Source of the DNA: Methanosarcinales archaeon | Lineage (GTDB): Archaea > Halobacteriota > Syntropharchaeia > Alkanophagales > Methanospirareceae | Assembly: GCA_025464325.1 (NCBI GenBank) | Contig: JAODGH010000028.1 | Location: 1-37,353 of the forward strand | Direction of reading: 5' to 3' | Length of the DNA: 37,353 nt | Shown here: piece by piece, positions 24,882 to 33,668 of the stretch | Layout: each line of letters opens with the position of its first letter | Numbering within the stretch: the first letter of the stretch is position 1 | Program-made: the position numbers and the translations under genes | The notes under the pieces: model-generated | Seen by the model: the letters and a program-made list of their open reading frames with translations, nothing else | Database searches by the model: none | Told to the model about the DNA's origin: nothing

Positions 24882-25940
24882 ATGGTGGTTATGATTAAAT
24901 CGATCTTGCCATTTGTGGCAATAGCTTTATTCCTTATTGCGCTGGTAGCACGCAAACGTCATAACGAGCCTTTTTCTTGCTTTTCCGCAGCTGCTGGCTG
25001 GCTGTTCTTCGCAGGTTACTGCTATTTCGCTGCCGCTGATTTTATCGCACGCAGTGAGTACTTTGATGGTGGTATGGCGTTTGTATTCCTCGTCTTTGCG
25101 GTTATCGTCGCGGTTCTGATCCTTATAACGAGAAATGATGCCCTCTTATTGCTGTTCAGCACAGATATGAACTTCAAAGACGAGCTGGAGAAGGGTATAA
25201 TACCAGTCGAACTTAAAGAAGCTTTTAGTGCACGGAAGCTACACATACCGAAAAGAGTCAGGGTATTGAGGAGGAACGAATGGCGACTGGTGACCGGAAT
25301 ACCGCGTGATTACATTGCAATTGCAGCACCAAATGGCAGACGATTGGATATCTATAAGGATCGCAGGGTGATGGACATCCTCTTTATGGTGACAAAGGTG
25401 GCACTTATCAGCGCGGTATTATATTTCCCGTTCGCAGTACTGCCCGCCCCTGGCGATGCGATCATATCCTGCACCGCCAGGCTGACCACAATACTTGTGA
25501 ACCTCTCTGGCAGTAGTGTCTATCTGGTACCGCCATCCTATATCTACACTACAAGTAGCGCCTTCCGTGCGGCATACAATCCTATCGAGATTGTGCTCGC
25601 ATGTACTGCGATACAGAGTATGGTACTATTCGCCGGACTGATATTCAGCGTAGACGCGCAGTTGAGCCGTAAGATAAAGGCGTTTATGGTCTCTGTACCG
25701 GTTATCTACGGTCTGAATCTCATAAGAAACACTTTCGTGTGTGTGGCGTACTACGGGCAGTGGTTCGGTTCGCCCGCTACCAGCTTCATGGTGGCGCATG
25801 GCGAGATTGCGCGGGTGGGTGTGCTGATCTCCCTGATCATCATTGCATACATGGTATTCACAATACTACCGGAGGCGCTGGATCTTGTAGAGGACTCCGT
25901 TCGTTTGATCTACAACTTCCTGCTCAGGCGAGAGTCATAA
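24882..25940 (+). CDS. artA: Archaeosortase A-like membrane transpeptidase
   Basis: Archaeosortases cut C-terminal PGF-CTERM-type sorting signals of S-layer and other surface proteins and attach a lipid anchor. The 352-residue protein has multiple membrane segments (about 5-20, 33-52, 65-82, 165-190, 200-225, 240-258, 268-286, 305-330). The archaeosortase triad is visible in order: C241 in NPIEIVLACTAIQS, R282 in GLNLIRNTFV, and a basic residue in VAHGEIARVG (H306 or R311). The Cys-Arg spacing of 41 equals that of Haloferax ArtA. A soluble segment between about 90 and 160 is notable. No PGF-CTERM substrate is encoded in the window. The start may be M1 or M4 (24891). It follows rpl10e by 26 bases. 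Confidence 0.9.
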   Translation: MVVMIKSILPFVAIALFLIALVARKRHNEPFSCFSAAAGWLFFAGYCYFAAADFIARSEYFDGGMAFVFLVFAVIVAVLILITRNDALLLLFSTDMNFKDELEKGIIPVELKEAFSARKLHIPKRVRVLRRNEWRLVTGIPRDYIAIAAPNGRRLDIYKDRRVMDILFMVTKVALISAVLYFPFAVLPAPGDAIISCTARLTTILVNLSGSSVYLVPPSYIYTTSSAFRAAYNPIEIVLACTAIQSMVLFAGLIFSVDAQLSRKIKAFMVSVPVIYGLNLIRNTFVCVAYYGQWFGSPATSFMVAHGEIARVGVLISLIIIAYMVFTILPEALDLVEDSVRLIYNFLLRRES

Positions 25941-26297
25941 CGTTGTTATCCGCTCAATCCGCATCAAAGGATATTTCATATCTTCATCATAACTTATCCG
26001 CGCGTGCACCTCAACGCGTTCGTAAGTCACCACCACCATAACATCCAGCATCTCGCCATTCAGCTCGCAGTATTTGAACTGATTCGCATTAGCCCGCAAC
26101 TTCTCCCGGTCTATTCTTACCTTCACGTGATTCACCCATGGCTGGAGTGAAACGCTCTTCTCTATCGCTGCCTCCAGTTTGCTCGCTGTTTCCATACTCA
26201 CCGGCGTACCCATGAACTGATGATACAGCGCGCCTAATTTGATACCAGCCTCAAATAATGCACGATCTCTACTTGTTATTCCGTCCTGATCGGTCAT
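25935..26297 (-). CDS. mptD: Archaeal dihydroneopterin aldolase MptD
   Basis: MptD converts 7,8-dihydroneopterin to 6-hydroxymethyl-dihydropterin in the synthesis of methanopterin-type C1 carriers. The 120-residue protein has the family core [24 protein letters not shown] with E16 and H26, ten apart like the essential Glu and His of the Methanocaldococcus enzyme, plus [15 protein letters not shown] and a C-terminal YPLMRIERI. The ATG at 26297 is used; a TTG one codon earlier is possible. Its end overlaps the archaeosortase end tail-to-tail by 6 bases. It supports use of tetrahydromethanopterin and hence a methanogen-like C1 metabolism. Confidence 0.92.
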   Translation of the reverse strand: MTDQDGITSRDRALFEAGIKLGALYHQFMGTPVSMETASKLEAAIEKSVSLQPWVNHVKVRIDREKLRANANQFKYCELNGEMLDVMVVVTYERVEVHARISYDEDMKYPLMRIERITTL

Positions 26298-26380
26298 CAA
26301 TGAATAATATTGCGTTATTATTTATTTTTATTGAGCTAAAACAGTTATCAGTTATAATAGAGAATAGAGGTGAACAGACA

Positions 26381-26530
26381 ATGGCGCGTTTTCCAGAGGC
26401 GGAGGCACGGTTATTCCGCGTAAAGATATGCATGGACTGTAAAGCGAGGAATGCACTCAGGGCAACGAGGTGCCGCAAATGTAACTCCAAGAACCTGAGA
26501 ATGAAAGCCAGGCACAAGGGCGGGCGATAA
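26381..26530 (+). CDS. rpl40e: Large-subunit ribosomal protein L40e (eL40)
   Basis: L40e is a small zinc-binding ribosomal protein; eukaryotes make it as a ubiquitin fusion, archaea as a free protein. The 49-residue protein has the CMDC/CRKC zinc site (C17, C20, C31, C34) and the basic end [12 protein letters not shown]. The ATG at 26381 is chosen because the family begins [13 protein letters not shown] and an AGAGGTGA lies 8 bases before it; the upstream part of the open frame has no similarity. It is divergent from mptD with 83 bases between. Confidence 0.96.
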   Translation: MARFPEAEARLFRVKICMDCKARNALRATRCRKCNSKNLRMKARHKGGR

Positions 26531-26591
26531 ATTCGCCATGATGCCTGCTGCGGGCAGCCGCGAGCGGGAGTTAATTATGGTCGCCCAAAAC

Positions 26592-26640
26592 TTTTTATAT
26601 GAGCACGAGCTCTGGATAGTACAGGAGGTGATAACAAGTG
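26592..26640 (+). promoter_or_regulatory. Promoter and perfect ribosome-binding site of the Yip1-like gene
   Basis: TTTTTATAT at 26592-26600 is a TATA box. AGGAGGTGAT at 26623-26632 is a 10-base full complement to the usual archaeal 16S 3' end. It lies 5 bases before a GTG start at 26638, which decides that start. Confidence 0.75.
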
Positions 26641-27255
26641 TTGAGTTTCGGTGAGAAGGTAAAAGGTTTTCTATTCAGCCCCTCTGAGACTTTCGACAGT
26701 ACCAGAGGAGACACTCTTGGCGATGCTTTCAGGTATTATGTGGTCATTCTATTGATATTCGGATTGCTTTTAGCCGTTATGGTGGGAGTAGCGTTCTCGC
26801 TCTTCAGAATGTTTTTGGGTCCAATTATGCATCCAGCGGTCGAAACGTTTTGGGGACCACTGTTCGCAGCAGGTGTTTTTATCCTGATACTCGTCGGTGG
26901 TATACTTGACGCGTTTATCTGTGGACTCTGGCTTCATATCTGGATATACCTCGTTGGTGGTAGAAATGGTGTAGTACAGACGTTAAAAGCAGTGATGTGC
27001 GGTGCAACGCCGGTTTTACTATTCGGCTGGATCCCGCTGTTAGGTATCGTCGCTTCAATATGGTCGCTAATTGTGATGATCATCGGTGTCAGGCAGCTTC
27101 ACGATATATCTACGGGAAAGGCAGTTATCGCGATAATCATTGCGATTGTGATCCCCATGATCATCTTCAGGGCTTTAATGACCATACTTCTTGGTCCTTT
27201 AATGCCGATGCCAATGACCGGACCAATGACCGGACACTGGGTATATAACCCTTAA
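26638..27255 (+). CDS. Yip1-domain integral membrane protein
   Basis: The 205-residue protein opens with LSFGEKVKGFLFSPSETFDSTRGDTLGDAFRYY, the short cytoplasmic N-terminus typical of archaeal Yip1-domain proteins, and then has five hydrophobic segments at about 32-58, 72-98, 108-128, 132-155 and 160-185. Yip1 proteins in eukaryotes act in membrane traffic; archaeal ones are of unknown function and often abundant. The start is GTG, fixed by the perfect ribosome-binding site. The extreme C-terminus is rich in Pro, Met and Gly (PLMPMPMTGPMTGHW). The gene is monocistronic, with its own promoter and a T-rich terminator. Confidence 0.85.
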   Translation: MLSFGEKVKGFLFSPSETFDSTRGDTLGDAFRYYVVILLIFGLLLAVMVGVAFSLFRMFLGPIMHPAVETFWGPLFAAGVFILILVGGILDAFICGLWLHIWIYLVGGRNGVVQTLKAVMCGATPVLLFGWIPLLGIVASIWSLIVMIIGVRQLHDISTGKAVIAIIIAIVIPMIIFRALMTILLGPLMPMPMTGPMTGHWVYNP

Positions 27256-27271
27256 CTACCCCACAAGGCAT

Positions 27272-27288
27272 ATTTTTTTGTTTTTTTC
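27272..27288 (+). terminator. T-rich terminator of the Yip1-like gene
   Basis: Two T7 runs separated by G follow the stop codon by 17 bases (TTTTTTTGTTTTTTTC), matching archaeal oligo-T termination. Confidence 0.65.
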
Positions 27289-27306
27289 TCCCTCTCTTTC
27301 TCTGAG

Positions 27307-28470
27307 TTACTCTTTATTCTTACGTGCTTTGGCTTTATATACCTCTCGCTGCACTATGTATCGCATTATCTCATTCGTACCCGCGGGTATCATCGACAGA
27401 CGTGCCATCCTGAACGCCCATTCCACAGGATATTCTGACAGCCCTCTGCCACCCATTATCTGTAGCGTATTATGTGCAGCCTCGTAAAACGCTTCAGAAG
27501 CAAGTAGTTTTGACATCGCTGACTCCTTCTCCGCGCTATATCCTGCATCTAACAGTCTCGTGGTATGATAGACCATCAATCTCGCAGCCTCAAGTTTCGT
27601 TACCATGTCGGCGACTTTGAAATTCACCGCTTCAAAACGGCTTATCGTGGTACCAAACTGCTCTCGTTGCATGGAATAGTCCAGTGCGAGCTCAATTATG
27701 GGTCTCGCCTCGCCTATGAGCATTGCGGCATACAGCACCCGCTCTATAGCGAGCTCAGCAAATAATATCCGGGCGCCTTCGTTCAGTCCGCCGAGGATGT
27801 TCTCCTTCGGAACACACAAACCGTCAAACTTCAGATGCGAGTTGACCGTGCCGGGAAAGCCACCCAGTAGTTTGTAGTCCTCAAGTACAATTACACCGGG
27901 CTGTTCCACGATATACGCGCTCATTCCTCGCGCAGGCTCAACTTCTGTATTTGTCAGTGCCCATACTATGATTATATCCGCTTTACTGCCGTTGGTTATG
28001 TTCCTCTTCTCACCATTCAGCACATAAGAATCGCCGTTTGGATCCGCTCGCGTTTTGATCCGCATAACGTCACTACCCGCCTCGGGCTCGGTTATCGCAA
28101 TTGCTCCTGTCTTCGCGCCGGTTCGCATTGCATCCAGAAACCTGTCCTTCTGCTCCTCTGTTCCGAATCTGGCTATGGTTGCATAAACGTATGAGGAGGT
28201 GGAATGTATCCATGCAAGCGGTACACAGGCGGCACCGAGCTCTTCCGCCAGTATCGCTTCACATGTCAGACTGCCCATTCCGCCATATTCTGACGGTAAT
28301 ACCGGTGCCAATAAACCCGCTTCGCCGAGCTCCTTATACAGTGCACGGGGATAATAATCACGTTCGTATATGTCACGCTCCACACCCTTTGCATCGGTTC
28401 TCAACAGGAAATCACGTAGTTCTGCCCGATATTTGCTCTCCTCTGTGGAGAATAGAAGTTCATCTTCCAT
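27307..28470 (-). CDS. Acyl-CoA dehydrogenase family protein
   Basis: The 387-residue flavoprotein follows the ACAD fold: helical N-domain (LPSEYGGMGSLTCEAILAEELGAA), the FAD/substrate motif AIAITEPEAGSDVMRIKTRA, and the C-domain QIMGGRGLSEYPVEWAFRMARLS. Acyl-CoA dehydrogenases oxidise acyl-CoA with electrons to ETF. The usual catalytic Glu of medium- and short-chain enzymes (before GT in the C-terminal motif) is Ala363 in IPAGTNEIM. E243 in LAIERVLYAAM lies where isovaleryl-CoA and long-chain enzymes place their base, so activity may be retained. ETF and other beta-oxidation genes are absent from the window. The start at M8 (28470) is preferred; a longer start at 28491 is possible. Confidence 0.92.
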   Translation of the reverse strand: MEDELLFSTEESKYRAELRDFLLRTDAKGVERDIYERDYYPRALYKELGEAGLLAPVLPSEYGGMGSLTCEAILAEELGAACVPLAWIHSTSSYVYATIARFGTEEQKDRFLDAMRTGAKTGAIAITEPEAGSDVMRIKTRADPNGDSYVLNGEKRNITNGSKADIIIVWALTNTEVEPARGMSAYIVEQPGVIVLEDYKLLGGFPGTVNSHLKFDGLCVPKENILGGLNEGARILFAELAIERVLYAAMLIGEARPIIELALDYSMQREQFGTTISRFEAVNFKVADMVTKLEAARLMVYHTTRLLDAGYSAEKESAMSKLLASEAFYEAAHNTLQIMGGRGLSEYPVEWAFRMARLSMIPAGTNEIMRYIVQREVYKAKARKNKE

Positions 28471-28514
28471 GGTTATTATTAAATAGCCCACATTTTTTTA
28501 TTTCATTCATTCAG

Positions 28515-29153
28515 ATGTATATGGAGCCCGGCAAACTGGTGATAGCTATTTCTCTGTTAGGTATCGGTATTTTGTACGGTATATCAATAATGGTAAACCC
28601 GCCCTATGTATCGCTGGGTTCGATCGCTGATCATAATAATGAACTGGTAAAGACAAAAGGGCTCGTCACCGCGTTGAGACGTTCGAGTGGCGGTAATACG
28701 ATACTGGAAATAACAGCAGACGGCACAGAGCTGCCGGTGTTTGTTCATTCCACAGCCGCCGATAATCTGGACCTGAGATATGGTGATGAGATCGAATTAG
28801 AAGGCAGAGTACAACAGTACGGTGGCAATTACGTGATTACAACCACGGGCGATAGTATCAGACCGATAAATTCCCGTAGCAGCATCTATTTCGTTACAGA
28901 GGTGGCTGAGCATCCGGATGCATACAAAGGCAGGCGTATAAGAGTTCTGGGCACTGTCAGCAGGGTTTACAGGAATGTTTTCTATCTCGACCAGATGCGC
29001 GTAGTAGCAGCAGCAGAAACGGAGCACATACCGCGTATAGAGAAGGGCGATCGGGTCATAGCTGACGGTGTTTTTGTTTACAACAAGGGTGATCTGCGGT
29101 ACGAATTGAAGCTCATCGCTTTATCTTACCCTCAAACCATCCAATACTCGTGA
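28515..29153 (+). CDS. Membrane-anchored double OB-fold protein
   Basis: From ATG 28515 (or 28521) the 212-residue protein has one N-terminal membrane anchor (KLVIAISLLGIGILYGISIM). Two similar beta-rich domains follow, each with an OB-like pattern: NELVKTKGLVTALRRSSGG to LRYGDEIELEGRVQQYGGNYVIT, and HPDAYKGRRIRVLGTVSRVYRNVFYLD to IEKGDRVIADGVFVYNKGDLRYEL. The anchor would place the OB domains outside the cell. CcmE, a cytochrome c biogenesis heme chaperone, has the same plan of anchor plus OB domain but carries a heme-binding His motif that is not seen here. Function unknown. Its 3' end overlaps trmO on the other strand by 41 bases. Confidence 0.75.
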   Translation: MYMEPGKLVIAISLLGIGILYGISIMVNPPYVSLGSIADHNNELVKTKGLVTALRRSSGGNTILEITADGTELPVFVHSTAADNLDLRYGDEIELEGRVQQYGGNYVITTTGDSIRPINSRSSIYFVTEVAEHPDAYKGRRIRVLGTVSRVYRNVFYLDQMRVVAAAETEHIPRIEKGDRVIADGVFVYNKGDLRYELKLIALSYPQTIQYS

Positions 29154-29550
29154 CCTCTGTAGCGTTGAACGCGGGAACAAACGGTTTTATGTCCAACAGC
29201 GGCGTACCATCGATTGCATCTATACCCCGGACCCGCAGTACATTACCGCGCCTGCTCAATAGTCGTACGACTGACAATCCTATCGGGTTCGGTCTATGTG
29301 GCGACCGTGTGGCAAACAAGCCATGCGGCTCGGTATCCCATGGTGTGCGCACGAGTAGAGAGTATGAATGCGATTTATGCAACCAGTACAATATAATAAT
29401 GTGTGAGAATCCTTCTATATCCTTCAGTCCTTCTACATACGGCTTAAAGATTTCTATCTCAGCGATCAATTCAGATCTACTTGTCTGGCGCGGGCATTCG
29501 TTGAGGTGCTTATAAGGGCTGTGGATCACCCCTATGGACGTCAGTTTCAT
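29113..29550 (-). CDS. trmO: tRNA (N6-threonylcarbamoyl-A37) methyltransferase TrmO/TsaA
   Basis: TrmO methylates N6 of t6A37 in tRNA-Thr using S-adenosylmethionine, forming m6t6A. The 145-residue protein has IGVIHSPYKHLNECPRQ at the N-terminus and the diagnostic FATRSPHRPNPIGLSVV, then VRGIDAIDGTPLLDIKPF. The start at M4 (29550) is preferred because the family begins there. The gene overlaps the 87-residue gene by 41 bases at its start and the OB-fold gene by 41 bases at its end. It works downstream of the KEOPS complex, of which pcc1 in this window is a part. Confidence 0.93.
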   Translation of the reverse strand: MKLTSIGVIHSPYKHLNECPRQTSRSELIAEIEIFKPYVEGLKDIEGFSHIIILYWLHKSHSYSLLVRTPWDTEPHGLFATRSPHRPNPIGLSVVRLLSRRGNVLRVRGIDAIDGTPLLDIKPFVPAFNATEVTSIGWFEGKIKR

Positions 29551-29773
29551 CTCCCTCATCTGACTGTCTTATAAGCTCCAGCGCTTTATAAAGGCTCTCG
29601 TTTACCCCTTCCATACGATTCGCAGCTTCCATTATCGCATCATATACCCTGCTATCAACCCCTTTTGCCGTCTCCGCCCAGCGTTTAAACTCGCGTTCAT
29701 GCTCCTCATTATGCGCCTGCCAGTGCACAAGTAATATCTTCAACTTTGCCAGTGTTTCCTCTTTCGTAGTCAT
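29510..29773 (-). CDS. Small His-rich helical protein of unknown function
   Basis: The 87-residue protein is predicted to be all-helical. Its conserved-looking core is LKILLVHWQAHNEEHEREFKRWA, with H17, H21 and H25 spaced four apart on one helix face, plus W18 and W32, an arrangement that could bind a metal ion. It lies 11 bases after the TSUP transporter gene and overlaps trmO by 41 bases, so all three are cotranscribed and probably translationally coupled. I do not recognise an assigned function. An accessory role in metal or sulfur handling with the transporter is a guess based only on this arrangement. Confidence 0.75.
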   Translation of the reverse strand: MTTKEETLAKLKILLVHWQAHNEEHEREFKRWAETAKGVDSRVYDAIMEAANRMEGVNESLYKALELIRQSDEGDETDVHRGDPQPL

Positions 29774-29784
29774 TCTCTTTAATA

Positions 29785-30597
29785 TTATACTATCATTTTA
29801 AATGCGATATATGCCATTAAAGCAATAAATATGTAACGCAGATAGGTTGCAGGGAGCCTGTGCGCTGCCGTTGCACCAATATAAGCAGTGAGAACGGCAG
29901 GCAGCATCAGACAACCCCATATTGCAAAATTCACATAGCCGACCGAGAACGGTGGTAACCCTGCAACAGAAAGTCCAGTTACTGAGTACGAAAATGCGCC
30001 CGCGATGCTCATGAATGTCATTACTAAGAGAGATGTACCGATCGCGTGATGCATGTCAAATTTCAACAGCAGCGTGAGTACCGGTACGATTATGATGCCA
30101 CCGCCGATGCCCAGCATACCACCCACGATACCGGTTACGAATCCAAGCGGTAACAGCATCCACAGTTCAGATTCGGGCATTGTCCCTGAGTCGGGATTGT
30201 CCGGCAGTTTTGATACCATCATCCGAAATGCGGCAATTGCAACAATGAGACCGAATATCTGCCTTAAAATAGTTTCATTCATGAATTTAACGGTGAATAC
30301 CGCGCCAGTAGCGGCGCCGAACGCGCCAGATATGCCCATTATTATGCCCGGTCTCCACCATACCATGTCCTTTCTCCTGTGAGCGTTCATACCGCTCAGC
30401 GCGGTGGTGAACACAACGAGGAGGTTGGTACCAAACGCGAGTTTTATGGCGATCTGCCCCGGGATACCAAGCGCCGTGAGTACGAAGAATGTCACGGGCA
30501 CCATAATTGTACTTCCACCTATGCCAAGCAGACCACTGGCAAACCCCACTCCTGCACCTGTTAAGACCAGAATTACCATGGCAATCTGTAGTTCCAT
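29785..30597 (-). CDS. TSUP-family (TauE/SafE) anion transporter
   Basis: TSUP proteins export or import sulfite, sulfonates or related sulfur anions. The 270-residue protein has about eight membrane segments and the duplicated family motif: FASGLLGIGGSTIMVPV near residue 20 and VTGIVGGMLGIGGGIIIVPVLTLL near residue 160, each followed by the HAIGTSLLV-type or KLAFGTNLLVV helix. The order and length are typical. The substrate cannot be read from sequence. It is the first gene in a unit with the 87-residue protein and trmO. Confidence 0.92.
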   Translation of the reverse strand: MELQIAMVILVLTGAGVGFASGLLGIGGSTIMVPVTFFVLTALGIPGQIAIKLAFGTNLLVVFTTALSGMNAHRRKDMVWWRPGIIMGISGAFGAATGAVFTVKFMNETILRQIFGLIVAIAAFRMMVSKLPDNPDSGTMPESELWMLLPLGFVTGIVGGMLGIGGGIIIVPVLTLLLKFDMHHAIGTSLLVMTFMSIAGAFSYSVTGLSVAGLPPFSVGYVNFAIWGCLMLPAVLTAYIGATAAHRLPATYLRYIFIALMAYIAFKMIV

Positions 30598-30752
30598 ACT
30601 TCGTTCCTAACATAGGACTCACAGCTAAAAGATGGGTATGATGAAGGACACAAACGATGAAAATGGTTCAGTAGAATATTAAACGCCAGATTATGGAGTG
30701 TAATTATGCCATTACTCACGCTGACCAGATAAAACTAAGAGGTGCATTATAC

Positions 30753-32795
30753 TCAAACCAACAGGCTTCTTCGTTCCGTTCGCACTATCTCCTGCACCCG
30801 TTCGGATGTCAGATCTGCAATCGGATAGTAATTCCCACCCGAATACGACGCGATCTCACGGCAGTAACCGAGCTGCATCTGGATGAACGAACTGCTGACC
30901 ACCTCTGTATCTATCACAATCGTATGAATGCCCTTAACGCGCGCGTATTCGGAGATAGCACGTATCTCAGCCTTTATATCCGCCATTCCTCGGCTGACGT
31001 TCGCTCTACCATCTGATAATAAAACCAGTACCGGTATTACACTCTCGTTTCGCGCCTGTTCTGCAGTTAGCATGTTTATAGCTGTCTCAAGTCCTGCAGC
31101 CAATGGTGTCCGTCCACCGGTCGGGAGTTCTTTCAGGCTCTTGTATGCTAAATCCACACTTGAACACAGTGGTAGCAGGACATCTGCACGGTTACCCCTG
31201 AACGCCACCAGCCCCACTTTATCACGCTGCTGATAAGCATCGAGCAACAGAGAAAATACAGCGCCTTTCGCACTCGTCATCCGCTGTTCCGCACCCATAG
31301 AGCCAGATGCATCGACCACAAACATCGTTGCGGTAGATACCCTGCACATGCGTACTTTCTCGCGAATATCCTCACCCCGTATCACAACTGCCAGATTGGA
31401 ACCCGCTGCTGCCTTGCGACTCTTCTGATATGGTGCGGCAGCTCTGATAGTGGCATCGAACGCGATATCCATAATAGGACCGCCATTCTTTGGGTACCGG
31501 TGACGCAGGTATCTACCCCTGTGCGTAGAGAGTGCAGGTGTTCTTCTCCCTGTACCACTGCGATAACTTCTGCTCCTGTCCATTTTATCATGTCTTACCG
31601 TTTTCGCATCTATCGGCTTACCTATCTCAAATACTCGCTCGTTCTCTGCATCTCTCGTCGTATCGTCTGGTAATGCACCGTTCTGGCTCGTGCCTTCGCC
31701 CATATCTGTCCCCGACTCGCTTCTATGCTCATGCCTGTGCTTATGCTCCTGCTCCTGCTTCAGCTCCTGTATCGTCTCCTCAAGTTTATTCATCTCCAGA
31801 ATGGGAGATTCAAACGGTTTTCTCCGCATCCTGTGCGGTAGTGCGAGTTCTATCGCCTCTTTTATGTCTTCGAGGCCGACTTCCTTCCTGTTATCGAACG
31901 CTGCAATCGCTTTCGCTGTCCTGTTAATCACAATCTCCGCCCTGTGTGTTCCCACACCGAATTTAATGCACGTCTCAGCCGCCAGCTCCAGTAGATCATC
32001 GCTTATCTCCACCTCACTCAGTATCCGTTTCGCATGCACGATCCTGTCCCGCAATTCCTCCTGTTCTGTCCTATATCTATCCCTGAACTCTTCCGGATCC
32101 TTCTCAAAGCTCTCCACCTGCTTCACTATCTCCACACGCTTCGTTGCATCATCTATACTCTCAACATTCGCTTGCAGTCCGAACCGGTCAAGTAACTGAG
32201 GTCTGAGCTCACCCTCTTCGGGGTTCATCGTACCCACAAGAATAAATCTGGCGGGGTGCGAGACCGATACACCCTCACGTTCCACAACATTAATCGACAT
32301 TGCCGCTGAATCCAGAATAACATCGGCAACGTGATCGTCCAGGAGATTCACCTCATCAATATACAGTATGCCGCGATTCGCAGCCGCGAGTATACCGGGC
32401 TCTAACGCCTTTATTCCCTCCTTTATCGCTCGTTCCACATCTATTGAACCCACTACCCGGTCCTCTGTCGCACCAAGAGGAAGGTCCACAACCCACATAC
32501 GTCTACGTTCTATCTCTAACTCGTCACCATTCGTCCGCCTGGCATAGCACAGATCGCACATCTCCCGTTCATCATACGGGTTACAATTGAACGGACAGCC
32601 CTTCACCACATCTATCTCGGGCAGTAGTTCCGCAAGTGCACGTACAGCGGTGGACTTAGCCGTACCTTTCTCACCTCTTATCAGCACCCCACCTATACGC
32701 GGATTGATGGCATTGAGTATGAGCGCCCTCTTCATCCGCTCCTGTCCCACGATAGCGGTGAATGGTAATATCTCACGTCTTATATGGTGTGTCAT
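30753..32795 (-). CDS. Fused Mg-chelatase-type I/D subunit (BchI-BchD-like, putative metal chelatase ATPase)
   Basis: The 680-residue protein joins an AAA+ BchI-like domain to a von Willebrand A domain of BchD type. Walker A is [16 protein letters not shown], Walker B is [10 protein letters not shown], and arginine-rich sensor regions follow ([11 protein letters not shown]). A cluster of four cysteines sits in [17 protein letters not shown], a feature of archaeal members. A charged linker rich in His, Glu, Arg and Lys (about residues 345-430) leads to the MIDAS-type motif [11 protein letters not shown]. In methanogens this subunit is thought to support a CobN-type cobalt chelatase or another tetrapyrrole chelatase; no CobN gene is in the window. 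Several copies of an inverted-repeat-related element lie in its 293-base upstream region. Confidence 0.9.
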   Translation of the reverse strand: MTHHIRREILPFTAIVGQERMKRALILNAINPRIGGVLIRGEKGTAKSTAVRALAELLPEIDVVKGCPFNCNPYDEREMCDLCYARRTNGDELEIERRRMWVVDLPLGATEDRVVGSIDVERAIKEGIKALEPGILAAANRGILYIDEVNLLDDHVADVILDSAAMSINVVEREGVSVSHPARFILVGTMNPEEGELRPQLLDRFGLQANVESIDDATKRVEIVKQVESFEKDPEEFRDRYRTEQEELRDRIVHAKRILSEVEISDDLLELAAETCIKFGVGTHRAEIVINRTAKAIAAFDNRKEVGLEDIKEAIELALPHRMRRKPFESPILEMNKLEETIQELKQEQEHKHRHEHRSESGTDMGEGTSQNGALPDDTTRDAENERVFEIGKPIDAKTVRHDKMDRSRSYRSGTGRRTPALSTHRGRYLRHRYPKNGGPIMDIAFDATIRAAAPYQKSRKAAAGSNLAVVIRGEDIREKVRMCRVSTATMFVVDASGSMGAEQRMTSAKGAVFSLLLDAYQQRDKVGLVAFRGNRADVLLPLCSSVDLAYKSLKELPTGGRTPLAAGLETAINMLTAEQARNESVIPVLVLLSDGRANVSRGMADIKAEIRAISEYARVKGIHTIVIDTEVVSSSFIQMQLGYCREIASYSGGNYYPIADLTSERVQEIVRTERRSLLV

Positions 32796-32813
32796 TTAAG
32801 AAGATATATACAT

Positions 32814-32829
32814 TTTATAATATTATAAA
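32814..32829 (-). promoter_or_regulatory. 16-base AT palindrome at the chelatase promoter
   Basis: TTTATAATATTATAAA is a perfect palindrome 19-34 bases before the chelatase start. It probably contains the TATA box of a leaderless or short-leader transcript; its symmetry could also be an operator. Confidence 0.55.
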
Positions 32830-32956
32830 CTTGCGATATCGAGTATCCAGAACCGTCTTCATATTTGAGGTATATCGCAATATTTTGCACCGGTTAATAA
32901 ATTACATACGGGCGCATGAAAAAATCGGTTATAGAGCGAATAAACAGGTGGTTCCC

Positions 32957-33081
32957 GATGTCATATAATCCTGAAGCATGATGTCATATAATCCTGAGGG
33001 TGGACATGGTGCGCCGTTAGAAGTGAGATATACGGATTCAGAGTACTCTCAACCCCGAAGTCATATAATATGGATTATATG
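32957..33081. repeat. Repeated CATATAATCC element upstream of the chelatase gene
   Basis: GATGTCATATAATCCTGA occurs twice, at 32957-32974 and 32980-32997, a 23-base spacing close to two helical turns. A third copy, GAAGTCATATAAT, is at 33057-33069. It forms an inverted repeat with ATTATATG at 33074-33081 (4-base spacer), whose reverse complement is again CATATAATCC. The set spans the region between the nadM stop and the chelatase start, both minus-strand genes. Confidence 0.8.
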
Positions 33082-33088
33082 TCACGAG

Positions 33089-33655
<567 letters not shown>

Positions 33656-33668
33656 TTATGATTTAGTG

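Noticed and set aside
28101-28514. N-terminal extension of the OB-fold protein
   Set aside because: It is entirely antisense to the acyl-CoA dehydrogenase and lacks similarity; the membrane anchor begins at 28515.
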